Of a stretch of 64,000 nt of DNA, positions 11,773-23,134 are shown piece by piece; the first letter of the stretch is position 1, and each line of letters starts with the position of its first letter. The position numbers and the translations under genes were made by a program. Origin of the DNA: an uncultured bacterium (GTDB lineage Bacteria > Fidelibacterota > Marinisomatia > Marinisomatales > Marinisomataceae); the NCBI GenBank assembly GCA_943788675.1, contig CALSRE010000001.1, forward strand, positions 113,400-177,399, read 5' to 3'. The notes below the pieces were generated by a model. That model was given only the letters and a program-made list of their open reading frames with translations. It was not told the DNA's origin and ran no database searches.

Positions 11773-13189
11773 AATTATTGAGGTGTTTCAAAATTTCTTT
11801 AACCTTGTTATTCCATGTATAATAATTTTTAGCTCTTAATCTTGCGCTAGCTCCCATATGCTTTAGAGACTCATAATTTTTTAACGTAAATTTAATCACT
11901 TCACCCAACAAGATAGAATCTCCTGGTTTTACGGTAATACCTGTATCTTCAGCGTTTATTTTAAAATCATTCAAATCATTATTAGATGATATTTTTAAAG
12001 ATGGGTATAATATTTCTGATATTTGATCTAAATGAGATGCAATAATAATTTTTCCAATTGACATATACTCAAAGAGCTTTGTCGGTGAACCTATGAATTT
12101 CTCTTTTGTGCTTATATTATGTGGTGATAGAAAAATATCAGCAATAGATAAATAATCAACTATTTTAGAATAATCAACATTCCCAGTAAAGGTTATATTT
12201 TTGGCTCCCTTCATTTTTTTTTCAAAATTGTTTCTATAGAAACCATCACCAACCATTAGGAAATGACAATTTATATTTTGTTCATTTAATTTATTTATTG
12301 CCTCCTCCATAATATCAACACCATGCCAAAAACCAAATGAACCACTAAAACAGACAATTTTTTGATTTTTATCTATCTTTAAATTTGATTTTAAATCATT
12401 ATTATTCGCTTTAAAGATATTAACATTAACTCCATTTGTAACAACAAAAACATTTGTATATCCTTTTTTTGCTAATTCATCTTTTAATACAGAAGAAACA
12501 GCAATAATGATTGATGCTTGGTTCAACATTATTTTTTCCAAAATTTTGGTTATCTTAATAAAAATTTTTTCAATGAAAAAAGAGCTATTCTTTACCTCCC
12601 AACTCATAGAACTATTATATTCAACTATAAGAGGTATTTTGAAAAATCTACTTAGTAACGCACCAGAAATATCATCTCTACTTAATCTTTGATAAATAAT
12701 ATCATAGTTATTGGATGAAAAATAATTTTTCAACTTATTAAAAAAATATTGAGAGAAAATTAATCTGTTTGATATGTTTACATAATTAAGAAAGCGAGAT
12801 GGTCTGAAAATAGTACTTTTTATATCCTTGTTAATGTCTTGCAGTTTATCAATACCAAAAAAATGAATGTTATTAACTAAATCATTGAACCCATCTAATG
12901 TGCCTAATGTGTGACCAAGTGAACCTCCAGATCTTAAATTATATGAATCTGTTGTTCTCAAATATGCAACATTTAAATGTTCAATTTTTTGATTTTTTTT
13001 AGGCATGTTTTTTTTACTAAATGCAAATTTTATTAATAATAAAGGGAGGTTTATAAGATATAATATTTGAAGGAACGAAGATATAATTGCTAGAAAAGTG
13101 CTCTTAACTAAAAAAAAATTTGTGAACTTAATTATTTTTTGATTTGTGTCAACGATATAGGTTTTTTTTGAATTGAAAAATGAAAGCAT
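11765..13189 (-). CDS. Glycosyltransferase family 4
   Basis: DIIYQRLSRDDISGALLSRFFKIPLIVEYNSS, VVTNGVNVNIF, ICFSGSFGFWHGVD, GSPTKLFEYMSIGKIIIAS. Confidence 0.9.
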   Translation of the reverse strand: MLSFFNSKKTYIVDTNQKIIKFTNFFLVKSTFLAIISSFLQILYLINLPLLLIKFAFSKKNMPKKNQKIEHLNVAYLRTTDSYNLRSGGSLGHTLGTLDGFNDLVNNIHFFGIDKLQDINKDIKSTIFRPSRFLNYVNISNRLIFSQYFFNKLKNYFSSNNYDIIYQRLSRDDISGALLSRFFKIPLIVEYNSSMSWEVKNSSFFIEKIFIKITKILEKIMLNQASIIIAVSSVLKDELAKKGYTNVFVVTNGVNVNIFKANNNDLKSNLKIDKNQKIVCFSGSFGFWHGVDIMEEAINKLNEQNINCHFLMVGDGFYRNNFEKKMKGAKNITFTGNVDYSKIVDYLSIADIFLSPHNISTKEKFIGSPTKLFEYMSIGKIIIASHLDQISEILYPSLKISSNNDLNDFKINAEDTGITVKPGDSILLGEVIKFTLKNYESLKHMGASARLRAKNYYTWNNKVKEILKHLNNYE

Positions 13190-13395
13190 TAGATAAAAAA
13201 GAGAAGACCACTTGAGATAATTAATATCGTAAATGCCAAAAAATAATCTATCTAATTTTTCGTCTCTTATTGCATTAAACTGCTTTGATTTGTTTAAATA
13301 AAAATCAGAGTAATTTTTAATTTTTACCTCTTCAGATATATTAAATTTATTTAAAGTATGTTCTATTTCTCTAAATTTTATATCCTTTAATAATA

Positions 13396-14682
13396 CTAAT
13401 TGTTTCGTAACTCGCCTCCAAAATATCTATTTATGTAATATATACTTATCATAATTAAAAATAAGAAAATATCAGTTGGATTTAATAAAGAGTCAAAAAT
13501 TGATGTCATTGAAAGAAAAAGAGCTTTAGTCATCATGTAACATAAAAAAACTAATTTAATTGTATTATTTTTTATAAAGCTTATAAAAAATTGATATATA
13601 AATATTAATGCGTTAACAATAATTACATAAAAAAATACGCCAAGAAAACCAAAATCGCTATATGCATAGCCAATAGCCGGAGCAGGTGCATTAGCTACAA
13701 ATCCATAAATTAAATAATGTAGTTCGTGAGATAAATTAATCTGATTAAAATCAAATAATCCTAAAGGGTTAATTATAGTTGCACCATAGAAAAAACCATA
13801 ATGGTTTACTAAATCCGGAACTAAAGATAAAGCTAATGGATAAACTGCAAAAATTCGTTGAAATAACGCAGATAATATAAAACCTAAACTAATATCTAAT
13901 TGTCCAAAAAAAGAAAGATAGTACAAAGAAAACATAGAAATAAATAAAAATACAGAAGAAATAATTATAGTTTTAAAATCAATATTTTTTGATACAAAAA
14001 TTTTAATAAAAAATAACTGTAGTATTAAGATTACAATGGGTGTTTTATGTAAAAATGATAATGATAAAATTACAGAAAAAATAAAGTAAGAATAAAATTT
14101 AAACATGTTTTGTTTTGACTTATTTTTTAGATAATCAATATATAATATTGAACATATTATTTGAGGGATGTAGTAAAATCCTAATCTAAAAAACCAAAAA
14201 TTATTTATTTCTAATAAAAAGTTTGAACGTGATTGAACAATTAAATCATTTCCTAATTCAAAAAAACTTGTTGAAAAAAAGGGCGGTATTCCGTTTGATA
14301 TATAGTAATAAATTACAATTAAAAATGATATCAAAGCTAAAACATATTTATAAGATATGACTCGATCCAAACTCAATTCATTATAAATTCTATTGTTTTT
14401 TAAATGAATTGGTAAAAAAAGTATAAAGCTTAATACCTGAATCAGAAGAAGTGCAAAAAAAATATTTAATGAAGAACTTTGAGTTTTATATATTGAATAG
14501 TCAGAAAGAAGATTGCTCTCGGGGAAAAAAATAAAAAAACTACCAAAAATATTTAGAAAAATGAAAGATGCACAATAAACAAAATTGATTGGTGTTTTTA
14601 AAAAAATTCTTTCTTTCAAGCACAAAAAAATAAAAATGAGAGATAAAAAAATCAGTGATAAGTAGTATAAAGTATTAATCAT
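13396..14682 (-). CDS. Oligosaccharide repeat-unit polymerase (Wzy-like), multi-pass membrane protein
   Basis: 428 aa, strongly hydrophobic, many TM segments, between a flippase and glycosyltransferases. Confidence 0.65.
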   Translation of the reverse strand: MINTLYYLSLIFLSLIFIFLCLKERIFLKTPINFVYCASFIFLNIFGSFFIFFPESNLLSDYSIYKTQSSSLNIFFALLLIQVLSFILFLPIHLKNNRIYNELSLDRVISYKYVLALISFLIVIYYYISNGIPPFFSTSFFELGNDLIVQSRSNFLLEINNFWFFRLGFYYIPQIICSILYIDYLKNKSKQNMFKFYSYFIFSVILSLSFLHKTPIVILILQLFFIKIFVSKNIDFKTIIISSVFLFISMFSLYYLSFFGQLDISLGFILSALFQRIFAVYPLALSLVPDLVNHYGFFYGATIINPLGLFDFNQINLSHELHYLIYGFVANAPAPAIGYAYSDFGFLGVFFYVIIVNALIFIYQFFISFIKNNTIKLVFLCYMMTKALFLSMTSIFDSLLNPTDIFLFLIMISIYYINRYFGGELRNN

Positions 14683-15886
14683 CTAATACAAGATCTTTAG
14701 AGTTAAATAATATCTTTTGAGACTTTAAAAAAGTAATAAAATTTAAAAGTAGCCATGCAAATAATGAAAAAATTGCTAAACCTATAACATCAAAAAAAAT
14801 GATAATAATTGGGGAGGTTAATAAATAGATAGAAAAAATAATTGAATAAATTTGAAATAAAAATTTAGCATTTTTCGCTCTGAAAACTATATTTACATAT
14901 GGGCTAAAAAGAAAAGAAAAATATGATGATATAGCTAATATCTTAAAAATCTTAATTGACTCTGGATATTTATTATTATCCAAAAAAGGTATAAAAAAAT
15001 CACTTAAAAAAATTATCATGATAAATAGTGGGAAAGCTGTAAAAGATAAATAACTAAAATTTTTCATTATAGACTTTATCTCATCAATAGATTTACTTTT
15101 CTGAACTAAAGGTAACATAAGTTTATGAATTGAATTTAAGATAGTCCTAAGAAATCCATAATAAGTAAATGCTGCTGCAAAAATTGCAACCGAATACTCC
15201 GTAGAAAAATATTTTAACATTAATAAATCCGTATAAGAAAAAAGAATTACAATCAAAGAATAAAGTAATAGAAACATTTCATTGCCATGTAATAAAGATT
15301 TTGTGAAGATAATAACATTTCTTAAATCTAATAAATCCTTAATTCTTAAAAGTTTTATTCCAAAAAAAATAAAAGACGATAACGATGATAGGCAATAAAC
15401 TATTAGAATATTCATTGTGTTTAAAGTATTCAAACATATTAGAGTGATAAAACTGAATGAATAAATTGCGATTCTTGTAAAATCAGATAAATAATAAACT
15501 TTAAAATTTAAACTTGCTTGAAAGTGTGTTTGAACAAACAAAAATAATACCTGAGATAAAGTAGCTAAAAAAATAATTGAAAAATAATTATTAAAGATTG
15601 AACTCATTGGTAATAAAAAAATAAAAATTACTGCTGTTAACAAAATTTGATAAGTAAAAAAAGATGATTTAGGTAATGATTTATCAATACCCCCTGCAAT
15701 ATATAGTCTATTAAAAATTGATGAAACAGATGAAGATACTATGTTGATTAATGCAATAGAAATTGAATATATTGCAAACTCTTCAACTGATAAAAACCTA
15801 ATAATTAAAATACTCATTATCCCAAAAATTGCTTTTGAAATTATATCTAAAGTAATAATCTGAAATAAATATTTAAAAATGCTCAT
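14675..15886 (-). CDS. Oligosaccharide flippase (Wzx-like)
   Basis: 403 aa polytopic protein, N-terminal MSIFKYLFQIITLDIISKAIFGIMSILIIRFLSVEEFAIYSI typical of polysaccharide flippases. Confidence 0.8.
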   Translation of the reverse strand: MSIFKYLFQIITLDIISKAIFGIMSILIIRFLSVEEFAIYSISIALINIVSSSVSSIFNRLYIAGGIDKSLPKSSFFTYQILLTAVIFIFLLPMSSIFNNYFSIIFLATLSQVLFLFVQTHFQASLNFKVYYLSDFTRIAIYSFSFITLICLNTLNTMNILIVYCLSSLSSFIFFGIKLLRIKDLLDLRNVIIFTKSLLHGNEMFLLLYSLIVILFSYTDLLMLKYFSTEYSVAIFAAAFTYYGFLRTILNSIHKLMLPLVQKSKSIDEIKSIMKNFSYLSFTAFPLFIMIIFLSDFFIPFLDNNKYPESIKIFKILAISSYFSFLFSPYVNIVFRAKNAKFLFQIYSIIFSIYLLTSPIIIIFFDVIGLAIFSLFAWLLLNFITFLKSQKILFNSKDLVLDD

Positions 15887-17916
15887 TTAGTTAATTCAAT
15901 TTTAGTTTCTAAATCTTTATCAAAATCAATTTGAAATCTCAAAGCATTATTATTGATTTTTCCATACTCTGGAGAGCTGAAGAAATTAAAAAGTTTAATT
16001 TTTGAATGATTACGAAAAGTTATTTTCCCAAATTTAAAATTAATTTTATTATTGTCATTTTTAATAAAAGTATCTTTATTTAAAATTAAAGAAAATGATT
16101 TTGGCAATGATGAATTATCAAAAGAGTCATTAATTAAAATTGAATTTTTTGATTTATTGTAATTTATTTTTCTTTTATGAATTAAACCTTTCCCAATTCT
16201 ACTATACCCATCATGTGATCCTGAAAAACTAAATCCTTCACTACTAATATTAAATTCAGAATACATTTTTTTTGAATCAAGCGACATACCAAATAAATAT
16301 TTATCTATGAACCTGTTTTGTTCTTGGTTATTAACAATTACTGTATTGTGACTCTTTGTAGATCTAAATAAGTTTCTTTTTTTTGACAAGGGTGTATAAA
16401 GATATGTTCCGGGGTCAATAAATATATCTTCTCCTTTGTACTTAAAAATAAAACTCAATTTATCATTATGCGCATGACCGCCATTGCCTCTTTGACCATT
16501 TAATCCATTATATATAGTAAAATGGATATCATCATCATTATAAACAAAAATTCCTGCTTTTGGACAAAATAATTTCAAATTATTATATTTCGAATCTTTT
16601 ATATCTTGATTAAAAATTAAGCTGTAAAGCCTTATTAAATATCTATGGTCGGTTAAATCCTCATTACCTAATCTTAAAAAAACTCCGCTATCATTATCGC
16701 CAATTTGAGGTATTTTCCCAGAATTGTCTTGTATGTAATATGAAAAATGAAACATTTTTTCTAATCTTTTCATGAATGCATTAGAAAATTTATTTTGATT
16801 TTTTGTAAGCATAGCTGAATATGCAAACAATTCTAAAACTAATCTATGATACGAGGTGGAACCTTCACTATTCATTCCATTTTTATATGTTTGTTTAAAA
16901 ATTTCTTTTTCAATTTCTTTTTGAAATTTTCTATTGATAGAATGAGATTTTATATAAAATGGTGCGTATGAAGATATAAAAAATAACCCTACAATATCAG
17001 ATAAGTAATGGTTTGAAGTAAGTGTTGATCTCCATTCTAAATTATTAACTAAATATTCTTGATGGTGATATATTGATTTTGCTAGAGTTAGTTTAAAACT
17101 TTCTTCTTGAATGAGTTCTGATCTTCCAACAATATCTAATGCAACGAGCCAGTTTGATGCCCTTATACCAACATCCATTGCACAAACCCAATTAGGTCCA
17201 CAACAATATGGATTATTATTTATCCAGTCGATAATCTGATTTTTTATTTCAATTACATATTTTTCATCCTTAGTGAATCTATATGCAATTGCAAGGGTGA
17301 CGAGATGTTGACACCTTGAAAGCTCCCATGGAACTTTAATATCCACACCTTCAGGATTCCCTGAAGAAAGAATTTTATCATAGAATAATTGATTATCCCA
17401 TTGATAACCTGACTTAAAGTCAATAGTCCAATTAATTGGTTGATAATTTTTATTTAATATATTATTAAATGGAATATTTTTAATATCATCTTTGAATACA
17501 ATTCCTTCAACCCCCTTGGGAGTTAAACCATAATTAACATTAACTAAACCACTACCCAGTAAATCAAAATTATGTTGCATTATTCTTTCTGCCTCATCGA
17601 TCAAAAAACTTTTTTTGACAATTAATTTCTCGATATTTTCTAGATTATTAAAAATATTCATCTTGTTAAAAGAAAATTTTTTAAGGAAAGATTTTTTTTC
17701 TCTTGTGATTGAATTTTTTAATAAATATTTATCTTCATAAAAATAGGCAATACTTTTTTTCTTAATTTTTAGCTTAATTTTATTTTGATATAAAATTTTA
17801 TTTATTTTTATAATAAAATCTTTATGATTAATTCTCTTGCTTCTTAAAAGATGAATTATTGAAAAAAAATTTCCATTTATGATGTAATTAAATAAAAGTT
17901 TTAGCACTCTAATCAT
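15883..17916 (-). CDS. Heparinase II/III-family (alginate lyase-like) protein
   Basis: RASNWLVALDIV, SNHYLSDIVGLFF, NSEGSTSYHRLVLELFAYS, GGHAHNDKLSFIFKYKGEDIFIDPGTYLYTP. Confidence 0.87.
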   Translation of the reverse strand: MIRVLKLLFNYIINGNFFSIIHLLRSKRINHKDFIIKINKILYQNKIKLKIKKKSIAYFYEDKYLLKNSITREKKSFLKKFSFNKMNIFNNLENIEKLIVKKSFLIDEAERIMQHNFDLLGSGLVNVNYGLTPKGVEGIVFKDDIKNIPFNNILNKNYQPINWTIDFKSGYQWDNQLFYDKILSSGNPEGVDIKVPWELSRCQHLVTLAIAYRFTKDEKYVIEIKNQIIDWINNNPYCCGPNWVCAMDVGIRASNWLVALDIVGRSELIQEESFKLTLAKSIYHHQEYLVNNLEWRSTLTSNHYLSDIVGLFFISSYAPFYIKSHSINRKFQKEIEKEIFKQTYKNGMNSEGSTSYHRLVLELFAYSAMLTKNQNKFSNAFMKRLEKMFHFSYYIQDNSGKIPQIGDNDSGVFLRLGNEDLTDHRYLIRLYSLIFNQDIKDSKYNNLKLFCPKAGIFVYNDDDIHFTIYNGLNGQRGNGGHAHNDKLSFIFKYKGEDIFIDPGTYLYTPLSKKRNLFRSTKSHNTVIVNNQEQNRFIDKYLFGMSLDSKKMYSEFNISSEGFSFSGSHDGYSRIGKGLIHKRKINYNKSKNSILINDSFDNSSLPKSFSLILNKDTFIKNDNNKINFKFGKITFRNHSKIKLFNFFSSPEYGKINNNALRFQIDFDKDLETKIELTK

Positions 17917-19784
17917 TTATCAAAATTTTTTTTCATCCATAAATTTAATGAATATAATGTCCATATTTGAAATCCGTATAATTTAGATTTACTATGTCTA
18001 TTATAAAGATTTTCCAAAAAATTTATATCAACATACTCTCTTATTGGAGAATCTTTATCAATGATAACATCTTTGTGAAACCAAGCTGGTAATTCATTTT
18101 CGAAGAAAGGGTTTAGCAGTTGACCAAATCCTATTTTAGGAGCATTAACAATATATTTGGGTAATTTATCTTCTCCAATTCTCTTCAAAATTGATTTTGG
18201 ACCATTCTTCATTTTGATATTCCAAGGTAAAGTTGCAGAATATTCAATTAAATTATGATCCATGAAAGGACTTCTTGCCTCAATGCTTGTTGCCATACTT
18301 GGGTAGTCAACTCTTGGCAATAGAAGCTCTGCTAATCTCAATTTATACTCAATATTTAGAACTTTTCTCAAAAAACTATCAGCAATATCGCTCCTAATTT
18401 CATCAGCAAGTTTTTTCAAGTATTCATATGAATTGTATTTTTTGTTTTTAATCCAAAAATTTCTTTTTTCATCTTCGCTAAATCCAAAAATAAATCTATT
18501 TGCATAGCTTGGTACTGATAAAGATCTTATAATTCTTTTTGATAGTCTATTGTTTGGGTACAGTTTAAATAAGCTAATAATAATTTTTTTAATTATGTCG
18601 GGTATAAATATATTTACTTTATTCAAAAAATTTAGTTTAGTATAAATTGGATATCCCCCTATTTCGTCACCACCTTCTCCAACTAAAAGTACTTTAAAAT
18701 TATTTTCTCTAGCTATTTTAGAAATACCAAACATTAATGCAGTGTTAGGGTCACCTAATGGTACATCTTTTGAAATTTCTAAATAATCTTTTATCCAATT
18801 TGTAAAATCGTTTTCATTTAATATTTTATTGATGAATTCAACTTCATTTTCTTTAGAATATTTTCCAGCGATTGCAGACTCATCTCCTTTTTTTGAAGAT
18901 TCAAAAGAAATATTAATTGAAGCAATCTTGTCAGCTCTGAATTTTTTTGTATAATGTAAATTTAAAGAACTATCTATTCCTCCACTCAAGGCAATTGAAA
19001 TTGGAACATCTGCAACATTTCTAAATTTCATAGATTTTTCTAGAAGATTTAATGTTTGTGACTGTGCATCATTAAAATTGGAATTATTCACTTTGTTGAT
19101 ATAATCAGAAATATTCCAATATTGAACTTTTTTATTTTTTTTATTTAAAGAAATTTCTAAATAATGACCAGCTTCTAATTTAAAAACATTTTCAAAGAAG
19201 GTTTTGGGAGCAGGAGTTGTAAGGTATGTCAGATAATTATAGACTGATTCTTCATCAATTTTTTTTTCAATTAAACCAGAACTAAAAAAAGCTTGATTCT
19301 CTGAACTAAAAAATAACGTATTATTTTTTGATACATAGTATAAAGGTTTTTTCCCAAGTCTATCTCTAACCAAAAAAACTTTATTTTTTTTCTTGTCATA
19401 AATTGCAAACGCAAACATTCCTACAAAATAATCTAGACATTTCATGCCCCACTCTTTATATGCATTAATGATAACTTCCGTGTCTGAGTTTTTTGTTTGG
19501 AATATATGTTTTTTATGAAGTTTTTTTCGGATTTCTTCATGATTATAGATTTCACCATTATAAACTAAAACAACGTCTTTATCCTTTGAAAACATTGGCT
19601 GATTTGAATTAGAATCAATATCAATAATTGATAACCTTCTATGTGCAAAGGCAATATTTTGATCAATATAGAAACCATCTGCATCAGGGCCTCTGTGAGA
19701 AATGCATTTAGAAAAAGATTTTACAATTGATTCGCTTGTAGCATCCAAATTCTGAAAATTGATTGCACCAGCAATTCCGCACAT
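17913..19784 (-). CDS. asnB: Asparagine synthase (glutamine-hydrolysing) family
   Basis: MCGIAGAINF (N-terminal Cys), SHRGPDADGFY, ALSGGIDSSLNLHY, LVGEGGDEIGGY. Confidence 0.94.
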   Translation of the reverse strand: MCGIAGAINFQNLDATSESIVKSFSKCISHRGPDADGFYIDQNIAFAHRRLSIIDIDSNSNQPMFSKDKDVVLVYNGEIYNHEEIRKKLHKKHIFQTKNSDTEVIINAYKEWGMKCLDYFVGMFAFAIYDKKKNKVFLVRDRLGKKPLYYVSKNNTLFFSSENQAFFSSGLIEKKIDEESVYNYLTYLTTPAPKTFFENVFKLEAGHYLEISLNKKNKKVQYWNISDYINKVNNSNFNDAQSQTLNLLEKSMKFRNVADVPISIALSGGIDSSLNLHYTKKFRADKIASINISFESSKKGDESAIAGKYSKENEVEFINKILNENDFTNWIKDYLEISKDVPLGDPNTALMFGISKIARENNFKVLLVGEGGDEIGGYPIYTKLNFLNKVNIFIPDIIKKIIISLFKLYPNNRLSKRIIRSLSVPSYANRFIFGFSEDEKRNFWIKNKKYNSYEYLKKLADEIRSDIADSFLRKVLNIEYKLRLAELLLPRVDYPSMATSIEARSPFMDHNLIEYSATLPWNIKMKNGPKSILKRIGEDKLPKYIVNAPKIGFGQLLNPFFENELPAWFHKDVIIDKDSPIREYVDINFLENLYNRHSKSKLYGFQIWTLYSLNLWMKKNFDK

Positions 19785-21931
19785 TATGAATCCCTTATAA
19801 TAAATGTGGCTTCAGTTGTTTGAATCATATCCCACAAGTCAATTGGCCAACTTTTAGATTTACCTCTTATTGAGTCATAAAATGCGTTTAATTGTTCTAA
19901 ATGACCTTTTTCGTTTATCCTTGAAGTTATATTTTTAATTTTAATATTAAATCCCTTTAAAGATTTATAATTATCCATCAAAATACTTTTCGAGTCAAAA
20001 TGTACCTCTAAATATTCTTTCGATAGCTTTTTTGCGCCATTTGCAAAATATTGGATATTCGCAATAGAACCATCTGCATACTTTAAAACAATAGACTTGT
20101 TATCTGAAGTAAAAAAGTGCTCATTTTTAGGCTTTAAAGTTTCTGAAGAAATAGAAATAATTTTTTCATTTGTCAAAGATGTCATAAGGTCAATAATATG
20201 ACAACCTTCTCCTATTATTCTTCCTCCATCTTTGTGAACCCAATGATCGTCGGGAAGATAGCCTGCATTCATTCTATATTGAATAAATAATGGGTTAACT
20301 CTTTTATTGGTGTGTTTTTTTATTTCTTTAATATATGGACTAAACCTTCTATTAAAACCTGTAAAAATTATCGGAGGATTGTCATCCTTATTTTTTGAAT
20401 AAAAATCTTTAATCTGATTTAGCTGTTCTTGATTGATTGCCAAAGGTTTCTCAACGAATACATGCTTCCCAGATTTTAATGCCTTAAGCGATAATTCAGC
20501 ATGACTTTTGTGAGGAGTCGATATTAAAACAGCATCAATACTTTGGTCATTCAATATATCATCGTAATTTGTTGTTGCATAAGATGCACCATAAGTTTCA
20601 GAGACATATTTAGCTGATTTACCAGTCCTATTCATGACAGCGTGAAGAGAAAATTTATTTTTTAATGAATTAATATTTGGTAGGTGTACAGCAGTAGCAA
20701 AGGCTCCCGAACCCACTAAAGCTAAATTCACTAATTTATCATTTTTCTTTACTTTAGAATGGATAATTACTTTCTTGTCATCATGTAAATATTTATCAAG
20801 ATGATTGAGGTTTGCTTTGCCATAATCTAATAAAACAATTAAAGGTTTATCTTTAGATTGTAATAAATCAAAAGCTTGTTCAATGTGTTTTATTGGGTGA
20901 ACAGAATGAATTATTTCATCAATTATAATTTTTTTTTCAGAAAGTAATCTTAGATACTCTTGCATATTTCTATTTTCGGTCCATCTTACATAAGCATAAG
21001 GGTAATCATTACCATCTTGCTCATAATTTGTATCATACCGTCCGGGACCGTATGATGTTGATATAATTAAATCTAGTTCTTTTTCATAAATATCAGGTCT
21101 TTTAACATTTAAACCAACTACTCCAACAACTACAACTTTTCCTTTTCTTTTACAAGACTGGAAAGATTCGGATAAGGGTTCACTTGAATCTGTTGCGGCA
21201 CACAACAAAACACAGTCTGCACCTCTACCTCCTGTCCAATTAATAATTTTATCTATATTATTTTCTTTTTTTGGGTTAATTGTAATTTCCGCTCCAAAAG
21301 ATTTTGCAATCTTCAACCTAGAATCATCTAAATCTACTGCAGCAACTCTAACTCCAGTTAGTTTTAACATTTGAATACACAATAACCCTAATAAACCAGT
21401 ACCAGTTACAACACAATACTCTCCTAAATTTAAATCAGCTCTTCTGACACCCTGCATAGCTATTGCACCAAGTGTTACTGTAGAAGCTTTTTCAAAATTG
21501 AGACGATCTGGTATCTTACATACTAAATTTTTTGGTACATCAACAAATTCAGCGTGATTTGCAATTCCTGCACCTGATGCAGTAACCCTATCACCAACCT
21601 CAAAGTCTTTAACACCATCACCTACACCCACAACAACTCCACTAATAGAGTAACCAGTAGCAGCTCCACCGTCAACAATGCCTTTGACTTTAGCGATAGT
21701 TTTTTGAATTCCTAGCGATGATACAGAATTTAATACCTGCTTTACTCTTTCAGGTTGCTTAAGGGCTTTCTTTATTAGTCCATCTATTTTGGAGCCTTTA
21801 ACACTATGAGATTCGGTTCCAGCAGAAATACAACTATTTACAACTTTAATTAAAACACATCCTGGATTTACATTTGGGGAGGGAACATCTTCACCAATTA
21901 CTTTTCCTTTTTTTATTATTCCTTGAATCAT
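19784..21931 (-). CDS. Bi-domain oxidoreductase: zinc-type dehydrogenase plus Gfo/Idh/MocA domain
   Basis: N-terminal MDR domain (GVGDGVKDFEVGDRVTASG, VVTGTGLLGLLCIQMLKLTG) fused to LALVGSGAFATAVHLPNI...VLISTPHKSHAELSLKALKSGKHVFVEKPLA. Confidence 0.9.
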   Translation of the reverse strand: MIQGIIKKGKVIGEDVPSPNVNPGCVLIKVVNSCISAGTESHSVKGSKIDGLIKKALKQPERVKQVLNSVSSLGIQKTIAKVKGIVDGGAATGYSISGVVVGVGDGVKDFEVGDRVTASGAGIANHAEFVDVPKNLVCKIPDRLNFEKASTVTLGAIAMQGVRRADLNLGEYCVVTGTGLLGLLCIQMLKLTGVRVAAVDLDDSRLKIAKSFGAEITINPKKENNIDKIINWTGGRGADCVLLCAATDSSEPLSESFQSCKRKGKVVVVGVVGLNVKRPDIYEKELDLIISTSYGPGRYDTNYEQDGNDYPYAYVRWTENRNMQEYLRLLSEKKIIIDEIIHSVHPIKHIEQAFDLLQSKDKPLIVLLDYGKANLNHLDKYLHDDKKVIIHSKVKKNDKLVNLALVGSGAFATAVHLPNINSLKNKFSLHAVMNRTGKSAKYVSETYGASYATTNYDDILNDQSIDAVLISTPHKSHAELSLKALKSGKHVFVEKPLAINQEQLNQIKDFYSKNKDDNPPIIFTGFNRRFSPYIKEIKKHTNKRVNPLFIQYRMNAGYLPDDHWVHKDGGRIIGEGCHIIDLMTSLTNEKIISISSETLKPKNEHFFTSDNKSIVLKYADGSIANIQYFANGAKKLSKEYLEVHFDSKSILMDNYKSLKGFNIKIKNITSRINEKGHLEQLNAFYDSIRGKSKSWPIDLWDMIQTTEATFIIRDS

Positions 21932-21946
21932 TACTTATCCTTAAAA

Positions 21947-23134
21947 TTAATTTAATATTCCACAAAAATCTAATGCATCACAAACTTTAAGACTTTTAAA
22001 TTGATCATGTCCAACTAAGAATACATTAATATCTGCATTACTTAATGCATAATCTATGTCAACAAGCTTTAAATTATTATGAGATGAAATGTTAGGCTCA
22101 ACAACTACTACATTATGATTACTTTCGATTAATTTATTAACGATGAAAATAGCTGGAGATTCTCTTAAATCATCAATATTAGGCTTAAAGGATAAACCAA
22201 AACATGCAATTATAGGATTTCTTTTTTTTGAAACTAAAAAATCTTTTGCCTTTTTTTGTATTTTCTCGATTACCCAATTAGTTTTTTCTAAATTTCTTTC
22301 TCTTCCTAACTTAATTATTTTGGATTCTTCTTTATCTGAACTAACAATAAACCATGGATCAACTGCAATACAATGTCCACCTACACCAGAGCCAGGACTT
22401 AAAATTTCAACTCTTGGATGCTTATTAGTTAAGCGAATTAAATCCCAAACATTGATATTAAATTTATCACAAATAATTGAAAGTTCATTAGCGTATGCAA
22501 TATTTATATCTCGAAAACTATTTTCAGCTAACTTGGCAAGCTCCGCAGTTCTATCATCGGTTTCTAGAATCTCTCCTTTGACAAATTGTTTATAAAATTT
22601 AGATGCAACCTTTGTCGATTCGTTATTAACTCCGCCAACAATACGATCATTTTCAATTAATTCTTTCATTATATTGCCTGGCAAAACTCTTTCAGGGCAA
22701 TGAGCAATATAAATCTTAGAAGTATCAATACCCATCTTTTGTAATTCTGATTTTACTAATTGAGTAGTGCCTAAAGGTGAAGTTGATTCTAAAATAATTA
22801 AATTATTTTCTTTAATGTATGGAGCTATTGATTGAGTGGCATCAATTACATATTTTAAATCTGGACTAAAGTTCTCTTTGAAAGGCGTTGGCACAGCAAT
22901 TATAAAAATATCAGAAAATTCTGGTTTAATGCTAGCTCGTAGAGATTTTGCTTTTACAGCATTCTTAACAAAGTCTTCTAAATCATTTTCTACAATATGA
23001 ATTTCACCACGATTTATGGTGTCAACTGTATCTTGAACAATATCAACTCCATGAACATCAAAATCTTCATTAGCCAATAATGCAGCTGTAGGAAGACCAA
23101 TATACCCTAAACCAATAACACAAACTTTTTTCAT
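21947..23134 (-). CDS. wecC: UDP-N-acetyl-D-mannosaminuronate dehydrogenase-like
   Basis: VCVIGLGYIGLPTAALLA, ESTSPLGTTQLVKSEL, HCPERVLPGN, GVGGHCIAVDPWFIV. Confidence 0.9.
   Translation of the reverse strand: MKKVCVIGLGYIGLPTAALLANEDFDVHGVDIVQDTVDTINRGEIHIVENDLEDFVKNAVKAKSLRASIKPEFSDIFIIAVPTPFKENFSPDLKYVIDATQSIAPYIKENNLIILESTSPLGTTQLVKSELQKMGIDTSKIYIAHCPERVLPGNIMKELIENDRIVGGVNNESTKVASKFYKQFVKGEILETDDRTAELAKLAENSFRDINIAYANELSIICDKFNINVWDLIRLTNKHPRVEILSPGSGVGGHCIAVDPWFIVSSDKEESKIIKLGRERNLEKTNWVIEKIQKKAKDFLVSKKRNPIIACFGLSFKPNIDDLRESPAIFIVNKLIESNHNVVVVEPNISSHNNLKLVDIDYALSNADINVFLVGHDQFKSLKVCDALDFCGILN

Noticed and set aside
22143-22595. ORF 22143..22595 on the plus strand (150 aa)
   Set aside because: Antisense to wecC; no motif and consistent with a shadow ORF.
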